Origin: an uncultured Oscillospiraceae bacterium
Lineage (GTDB): Bacteria; Bacillota; Clostridia; Oscillospirales; Oscillospiraceae
Length of the DNA stretch: 64,000 bases
Direction of reading: 5' to 3'
Assembly: GCA_934573855.1 (NCBI GenBank)
Contig: CAKTMF010000003.1
Coordinates: 124,001 to 188,000 of the forward strand
Part shown: positions 59,662 through 64,000 of the stretch, piece by piece
Layout: each line of letters starts with the position of its first letter
Position numbering within the stretch: position 1 is the first letter of the stretch
Program-made: the position numbers and the translations under genes
The notes under the pieces: model-generated
The model's database searches: none
The model's input: only the letters and a program-made list of their open reading frames with translations
What the model was told of the DNA's origin: nothing

Positions 59662-60939
59662 TTATCCGACCGCGGCGATGTTGTCGTCAACAAGGATGAG
59701 ACTTCCGTCCTTGCCGCTCTGGGTCAGCAGCCTGTTGACTCGCAGCCCTTCAGCCGTGTGGAAGCTTATCATGAGATTCGGCATGCCGTCCGGGATATCA
59801 GCCTTGAGCTGGAGCGCGCAGTCGTTCATATAGCTGCAGTTCCAAAGATGCTCCGTCTCGTAGAAGGTCCCGCTGTAGTCAATATAGCTGACCTTGGATA
59901 TCCTGACGTCGTACACGGGTCCGCCGGCAACGATGAAAAGCTCCGTTCCCTGTTCACCGGCGACCACCTTGTCGACGACCTCCATGGAGCCGTCCTTAAA
60001 TTCACTCTGCGGTACTACGCTCAGCTCGCCCGTTCCCTCGTACTGCACAGGGAGGTACTTTTCGTCGATAAGCCCGTCAAGCTCGCTGTATGAGACCTCG
60101 AACATCTTTATCCCCTCGGCATAGCTTGCTATCTCATAGAGGTCGGGGAAGATAACGATACCGCTGCGGCTCAGGTACCATGAGCCGTTTCTGAGGAGTC
60201 CGAGCAGCATTTCGTCGGTTATCTCCATCGCAGGCTGCTCGCTTCCCTCGAGCGCTGCCTTCATGCGCTCAAGCAAGGTCTTTCTGAGTTCCTCGGGCTT
60301 CGCCGAGAGATCGTCAAGCGAAATGAGGGAGCCGTCCTCGGTGCTGAAGGTGTAGCCTCTGTAGCCGTAGCTGCCGTGCGCGCCGCCTGTGTAGGTGGAC
60401 GTACTGTAAAGGAGCGACAGCACCGTATCGTCCGCGCGCTCAATGCTCACGGTACGGTTGGAGCTCATTTCAAGATTTACGTCCGCGCCGGTCTCGTAGG
60501 CATATGTATAGTTATCCGTGGCAAGCTCCAGCATCATGTTCAGTCCGTTGCTGGTGCCGTCGCCGTAATCGTTGCCGGTATAATATGTCTCGTCCAGCAT
60601 GGCTATGTACTCGTTTATCGCGTTCGCGGCGTCATCGCGGCCGCTGATGTCGATAAATGGCGTCTCATACGAGAAGTCAAGTATCAGAGTATCGCCCTCC
60701 GCGGGGTCATAGTGCAGCTCCTCGGTCTTTGTGATCTTGGCTATCACCTTTGCGGTGGGGCCGGCCGCCTTCTCGGGTGCGGGTTCCTCAGTCGGCACGG
60801 GCGTCTCGGCAGGCTGCTCCGCGGCGTCCGCAGCAGGCAGTGCGGGCAGTTCGATCCCTCTGAGCCTGTCAAGCTGATCACAGCCGCTGAGAGCCGCGAC
60901 CATGACCAACGCAAGTATGAGCGAAACTGTTTTTTTCAT
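59662..60939 (-). CDS. Lipoprotein with DUF4163/DUF3298 (RsiV-like) domains
   Basis: 425 residues: signal peptide and lipobox (LSGC, Cys about 20), Pro/Glu/Ala linker, a DUF4163 region (YETPFIDISGRDDAANAINEYI) and a DUF3298 region (TYTGGAHGSYGYRGYTFSTEDG, with the GAHP-like motif as GAHG). These domains occur in RsiV, an anti-sigma factor that binds lysozyme, but no membrane-proximal sigma-binding part or sigma gene is here, so it is likely a stand-alone binding lipoprotein. ATG 60939 best fits AAAGGA spacing. Confidence 0.8.
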   Translation of the reverse strand: MKKTVSLILALVMVAALSGCDQLDRLRGIELPALPAADAAEQPAETPVPTEEPAPEKAAGPTAKVIAKITKTEELHYDPAEGDTLILDFSYETPFIDISGRDDAANAINEYIAMLDETYYTGNDYGDGTSNGLNMMLELATDNYTYAYETGADVNLEMSSNRTVSIERADDTVLSLLYSTSTYTGGAHGSYGYRGYTFSTEDGSLISLDDLSAKPEELRKTLLERMKAALEGSEQPAMEITDEMLLGLLRNGSWYLSRSGIVIFPDLYEIASYAEGIKMFEVSYSELDGLIDEKYLPVQYEGTGELSVVPQSEFKDGSMEVVDKVVAGEQGTELFIVAGGPVYDVRISKVSYIDYSGTFYETEHLWNCSYMNDCALQLKADIPDGMPNLMISFHTAEGLRVNRLLTQSGKDGSLILVDDNIAAVG

Positions 60940-60991
60940 CTTCATCATCCTTTCGCATATCTGACGGGAAACGGGCGGTAATGTTCCCCGC

Positions 60992-61498
60992 TCATATTTC
61001 ATCAAACGGTACGCTGCGCGCCATAGAGGCGTTAGTGTACCTTTTATCGTCTGTGACTTCCTTAATTATTGCCACGCTGTCAGGGAAACTTATCTCCTGC
61101 GCTTCGTCGGAAAGCTCGATCTCCATGACTGCCCTGTCGCTCCAGAACGGATATACGTCGATCTCAAAACGCTGTGAACGGTAACTCAGGCAATAGCGCC
61201 TTTTGAGTATCGGCTTTCTCTCCGTGTCAGCGCGCTCGAGCAGGCGGGTATACTCCTCCTCGCTTATTTCGTTCTCGATCTCTATCCGGCGGACGTCGCT
61301 GATATGCTTTTTTCGGGTGTGCGTGTAAACGTACTTTCCGTCGCCGCCGCGCTTTCGCACCCTTTCGGAGTAGCCCTTTTCTCCGCCGGTGAGGTAGGTC
61401 TGGACGATCTCGCTCACGCTCTCACAGGCATTGAGCAGCCGCGTGTCGGGATATCTTATAAGGAACTTACGCTCTATCTCATATGTATCCGGTCCCAT
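60992..61498 (-). CDS. CYTH domain protein (triphosphate tunnel metalloenzyme)
   Basis: 168 residues beginning MGPDTYEIERKFLIRYP with the ExExK motif of CYTH proteins; TRKKHISDVRRIEIENEIS, KRRYCLSYRSQRFEIDVY and MEIELSDEAQEISFP supply the acidic and basic tunnel residues. Members hydrolyse triphosphate or tripolyphosphate; exact substrate unknown. ATG 61498 has AAGGG upstream; the frame is open earlier but without a usable start. Confidence 0.86.
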   Translation of the reverse strand: MGPDTYEIERKFLIRYPDTRLLNACESVSEIVQTYLTGGEKGYSERVRKRGGDGKYVYTHTRKKHISDVRRIEIENEISEEEYTRLLERADTERKPILKRRYCLSYRSQRFEIDVYPFWSDRAVMEIELSDEAQEISFPDSVAIIKEVTDDKRYTNASMARSVPFDEI

Positions 61499-61588
61499 TT
61501 TTCTGCCCTTCTGATTTGATGCTTTCATTATAATACCAAGATGTGAACAAATCAAGATAGCTGCGCCTCCGTACATATTCCGAAGATG

Positions 61589-61607
61589 ATTGTCATTATA
61601 CGACAAT
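61589..61607 (+). promoter_or_regulatory. Inverted repeat upstream of the flavoprotein promoter
   Basis: ATTGTC-N7-GACAAT, eight bases before the -35. Similar to, but one base shorter than, a Rex operator (TTGT-N10-ACAA). Confidence 0.5.
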
Positions 61608-61614
61608 GTTAATA

Positions 61615-61643
61615 TTGCAACGTACCAATATATAGTGTATAAT
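61615..61643 (+). promoter_or_regulatory. Promoter of the flavoprotein gene
   Basis: TTGCAA (61615-61620), 17-base spacer, TATAAT (61638-61643); the spacer also holds a TATTG/CAATA repeat. Confidence 0.78.
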
Positions 61644-61685
61644 GACGTCTGGTAGCACGACCAAAACATATGAGAGGTGTATAAA

Positions 61686-64000
61686 ATGGCTAACAGACCC
61701 AACATTCTCAAGCTTGCTACAAAGATAAGTCTTGAGAGCATGACCTATACCGGCATCACCTATAACGACCCCGAGTATAAGATACTTGAGCCTATCGTTA
61801 CCGACGACATGTGCGCTACCATGATGCACATGCGCCTGGAGACTCCCCGCACCGTCGAAGAGATCGCAAGACGCTCCAAGAAGTCCGTTGAGTTTACCGC
61901 CGCCTCCATTGAGGCTCTTGTCAAGGCTGGTATCGTCCGTCCCAGAAACACCCCCGACGGCGTCGGCTATTACTACCCCATTTGGGTCCCCGGCATCATG
62001 GAAGGCATGCTGAGCAACAACGAGATGTGCGAAAAGTACCCCATTCTCGGCGAATGCTTTGAGGAATACACCCGCAGAAGGATCGAAATGCTCGCGCCCA
62101 TGCTTGGCCGCGGTATGTCCTTCATGCGCGTCATGCCCGTCATGAGCGCCATCGAGAACAACACCAAGACCGCCTCCTATGACGAGATATCCACCCTCAT
62201 CGAAAACGCCGAGTACATCTCCGTCGGCCCCTGCTCCTGCCGCCGTTCCCGCCGCCTGATGGGCGAGGGCTGCGGACACCTTGAGGACGACATGTGCATG
62301 TACCTCAACAGCAACGCACTCACCTACTCAAAGAATGGTGAACACCGTCTTATCTCCAAGGAAGAGGCCTACGAGGTCCTCAAGCGTGCCGAGGATAACG
62401 GTCTCGTACACGAGATCAACCAGGCCCCAGGCTTTGAGGATGCCACCGCCATCTGCAACTGCTGCGGCTGTTCCTGCTTCTCGCTGCGCATTGCCGAGTA
62501 TTTCCGCAAGCCGGACGGCATGCGTTCCAACTACAAGGCCGTTGTCGACAAGGCTAACTGCGTCGCCTGCGGTCAGTGCGTCGAGAACTGCCAGACCAAC
62601 GCTCTCAAGCTCGGCCAAAAGCTCTGCGAGATCAATCCCACCGAGCATGTCGACGTCAACGCCGCCGCCAAGAGCAGCATGCTTAAGAAGTCCACCTACA
62701 ACGTCGACTTCCGCACCAACCGTACCGACGTTACCGAGACCGGCACCTCTCCCTGCAAGACCGCCTGTCCCGCTCACATCCCCGTACAGGGCTACATAAA
62801 GCTCGCCTCTCAGGGCCGATACACCGAGGCACTTGAGCTTATCAAGAAAGAGAATCCTTTCCCCGCGGTCTGCGGCCGTATCTGCAACAAGGCCTGCGAG
62901 GACGCCTGCACCCGCGGCAGCATTGACAACCCCGTCGCCATTGACGATATCAAGAAGTTCATTGCCGAAAAGGATCTCAGCGCCGAGACCCGCTTCGTCC
63001 CCAAAATGCTCAACCAGACCGGCAGACCCTATGAAGAGAAGATCGCCGTTATCGGCGCAGGTCCTGCGGGTCTGAGCTGCGCGTACTACCTCGCCGTCAA
63101 GGGCTATCCCGTGACCGTTTTTGAAAAGGAAAAAATGCTCGGCGGCATGCTCACCATGGGTATCCCCTCCTTCCGTCTTGAGAAGGACATCATCAACTCC
63201 GAGATCGACGTACTCCGTGAGCTTGGCGTTGAGTTCAAGACCGGCGTGGAAGTCGGCAAGGACGTCACTCTTGACGCCCTCCGCGCCGAGGGCTACAAGG
63301 CGTTCTACCTCGGTATCGGCGCTTCCAAGGGCGTTTCCGTCGGCTGCAAGGGCGACGATCTGCCCGGCGTGTTCACCGGTATCGACTTCCTCCGGGCCGT
63401 CAATCTCGGCGAGAAGCCCGAGATCGGCGCGAAGGTCGCCGTCATCGGCGGCGGCAATGTTGCCATCGACGTCGCCCGCACCGCGGTCCGTCTCGGTGCT
63501 GAGGATGTGACCGTCATTTACCGCCGCGGCCGTGATGAAATGCCCGCCGCCGACGATGAGATCGCAGAGGCCGAGGAGGAGGGCGTCAAGTTCAGATTCC
63601 TCGCCGCCCCCGTTGAGATACTCGGCAGCGGCAAGGTCGAGCAGCTCATGGTCGAGCTTATGGAGCTTGGCGCGCCCGACGAAAAGGGCCGCAGGAAGCC
63701 CGTCGGCACCGGCAAGTTTGAGTTTGTCGCGGTAGACAGCGTTATCTCCGCCATCGGTCAGAGGATAGACCTCGGCGGCATAAGCCTGAACACCGGCGCT
63801 AAGGGCAACGTCATTGCCGACGCCTTCACCTACCAGACCTCCGTTCCCGATATGTTCGCGGGCGGCGACGCCGTCACCGGCCCGAAGTTTGCTATCGACG
63901 CCATCGCGGCCGGCAAGGAAGGCGCCGTCTCCATCCACCGCTATGTACACAAGGGTCAGACCCTCACCTTTGGCCGTGACCGCCGCGACTACAGGGCCTT
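61686..64000 (+). CDS. Iron-sulfur flavoprotein (NfnB/GltD-like oxidoreductase), 3' end outside window
   Basis: At least 771 residues, open to the edge. N-terminal about 1-140: a winged-helix-like region (PRTVEEIARRSKKSVEFTAA). Then cysteine clusters GPCSCRRSRRLMGEGCGH, CNCCGCSC and one ferredoxin motif CVACGQCVENC. From about 360 it is GltD/NfnB-like: CKTACPAHIPVQGYI, CGRICNKACEDACTRG, FAD-binding VIGAGPAGLSCAYYL, and NAD(P)-binding VIGGGNVAIDVARTA. It probably moves electrons between NAD(P)H and ferredoxin or a bifurcation partner. GAGAGGTG precedes the ATG. Very strong C-ending codon bias suggests high expression. Confidence 0.85.
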   Translation, partial: MANRPNILKLATKISLESMTYTGITYNDPEYKILEPIVTDDMCATMMHMRLETPRTVEEIARRSKKSVEFTAASIEALVKAGIVRPRNTPDGVGYYYPIWVPGIMEGMLSNNEMCEKYPILGECFEEYTRRRIEMLAPMLGRGMSFMRVMPVMSAIENNTKTASYDEISTLIENAEYISVGPCSCRRSRRLMGEGCGHLEDDMCMYLNSNALTYSKNGEHRLISKEEAYEVLKRAEDNGLVHEINQAPGFEDATAICNCCGCSCFSLRIAEYFRKPDGMRSNYKAVVDKANCVACGQCVENCQTNALKLGQKLCEINPTEHVDVNAAAKSSMLKKSTYNVDFRTNRTDVTETGTSPCKTACPAHIPVQGYIKLASQGRYTEALELIKKENPFPAVCGRICNKACEDACTRGSIDNPVAIDDIKKFIAEKDLSAETRFVPKMLNQTGRPYEEKIAVIGAGPAGLSCAYYLAVKGYPVTVFEKEKMLGGMLTMGIPSFRLEKDIINSEIDVLRELGVEFKTGVEVGKDVTLDALRAEGYKAFYLGIGASKGVSVGCKGDDLPGVFTGIDFLRAVNLGEKPEIGAKVAVIGGGNVAIDVARTAVRLGAEDVTVIYRRGRDEMPAADDEIAEAEEEGVKFRFLAAPVEILGSGKVEQLMVELMELGAPDEKGRRKPVGTGKFEFVAVDSVISAIGQRIDLGGISLNTGAKGNVIADAFTYQTSVPDMFAGGDAVTGPKFAIDAIAAGKEGAVSIHRYVHKGQTLTFGRDRRDYRA

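Noticed and set aside
62328..63950. A 540-codon open frame on the minus strand opposite the flavoprotein
   Set aside because: Composition is low-complexity Gly/Ala/Val/Asp, a by-product of C-ending codon bias in the real + strand gene, which has clear FAD and NAD motifs.
1..64000. CRISPR array, tRNA or rRNA genes
   Set aside because: No regularly spaced direct repeats, cloverleaf genes or rRNA sequence were seen on reading through.

Overview
ORGANISM. The window reads as chromosome from an anaerobic, endospore-forming Firmicute of class Clostridia, probably an Oscillospirales/Ruminococcaceae-like gut lineage. Support: sporulation genes (cotJ cluster, spoIVA, cwlD, a SigH-type sigma factor, a SpoIIM-like membrane protein), a Gram-positive tyrosine T-box, RNase J, PPi-type phosphofructokinase, strong GGAGG ribosome binding sites, and many TTG/GTG starts. 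Base composition is GC-rich except for one AT-rich island near 43.8-44.9 kb. Species-level assignment is inference. LAYOUT. 0-5.8 kb: end of a polyprenyl synthetase, then dxs-tlyA-nadK-argR-recN, a common Clostridial gene order, all on +. 5.8-7.7 kb: perfect promoter, Tyr T-box, a small C-GCAxxG-C-C redox protein and tyrS. 8-9.1 kb: spore-coat cotJ genes with CotJA and CotJB fused. 9.2-17.7 kb: ICMT-like membrane methyltransferase, acyl-CoA ligase plus an E2-like acyltransferase, a CofE-like ligase with a DinB-like protein, and a C39-like peptidase/GPH transporter/PIG-L deacetylase set. 17.8-24.4 kb: MoxR/VWA pair, divergent PPi-PFK and class II aldolase, and a degenerate P1B-type ATPase. 24.6-36.5 kb: XerC-like recombinase; minus-strand spoIVA-cwlD-radA-(GME-like gene); trmK-nif3; SigH-like sigma; ruvCAB; xerD; SpoIIM-like gene. 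36.8-41.8 kb: queA-tgt-yajC-TIGR04086, dapA, an HD hydrolase and a lipoprotein. 41.9-46.2 kb: the accessory part, with two copies of a structured intergenic repeat, rlmD, an AT-rich insertion (HEPN-like gene, truncated GIY-YIG) fused in frame to a MATE pump. 46.2-56.7 kb: VanX-like lipoprotein, ArsR regulator, secG, ArsC/Spx-like gene, rnj, recR, rpe, XpaC-TelA-LemA-like trio, ybaK, obg-rpmA-rplU. 57-61.5 kb: three lipoproteins and a CYTH protein. 61.7 kb to the end: a large iron-sulfur flavoprotein cut by the window edge. HOW IT WORKS TOGETHER. Most of the window is housekeeping: isoprenoid entry, tRNA charging and modification (tyrS, tgt, queA, trmK, ybaK), recombination and repair (recN, recR, radA, ruvABC, xerC/D), glycolysis, and ribosome/GTPase genes. 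Sporulation genes are interleaved. MOST INTERESTING. (1) Paired intergenic repeats at 41958-42272 whose terminal hairpins have different sequences but keep pairing. (2) A GIY-YIG::MATE chimeric ORF at the edge of an AT-rich island carrying a HEPN-like gene. (3) A P1B-ATPase-like protein that has lost every hallmark catalytic motif except the aspartate. (4) An anti-Shine-Dalgarno arm placed upstream of a putative sigma-E start for spoIVA, which could silence read-through mRNA. (5) A gene whose ribosome binding site and start codon lie inside the preceding terminator (37.2 kb). No tRNA, rRNA, CRISPR array or complete insertion sequence was seen.
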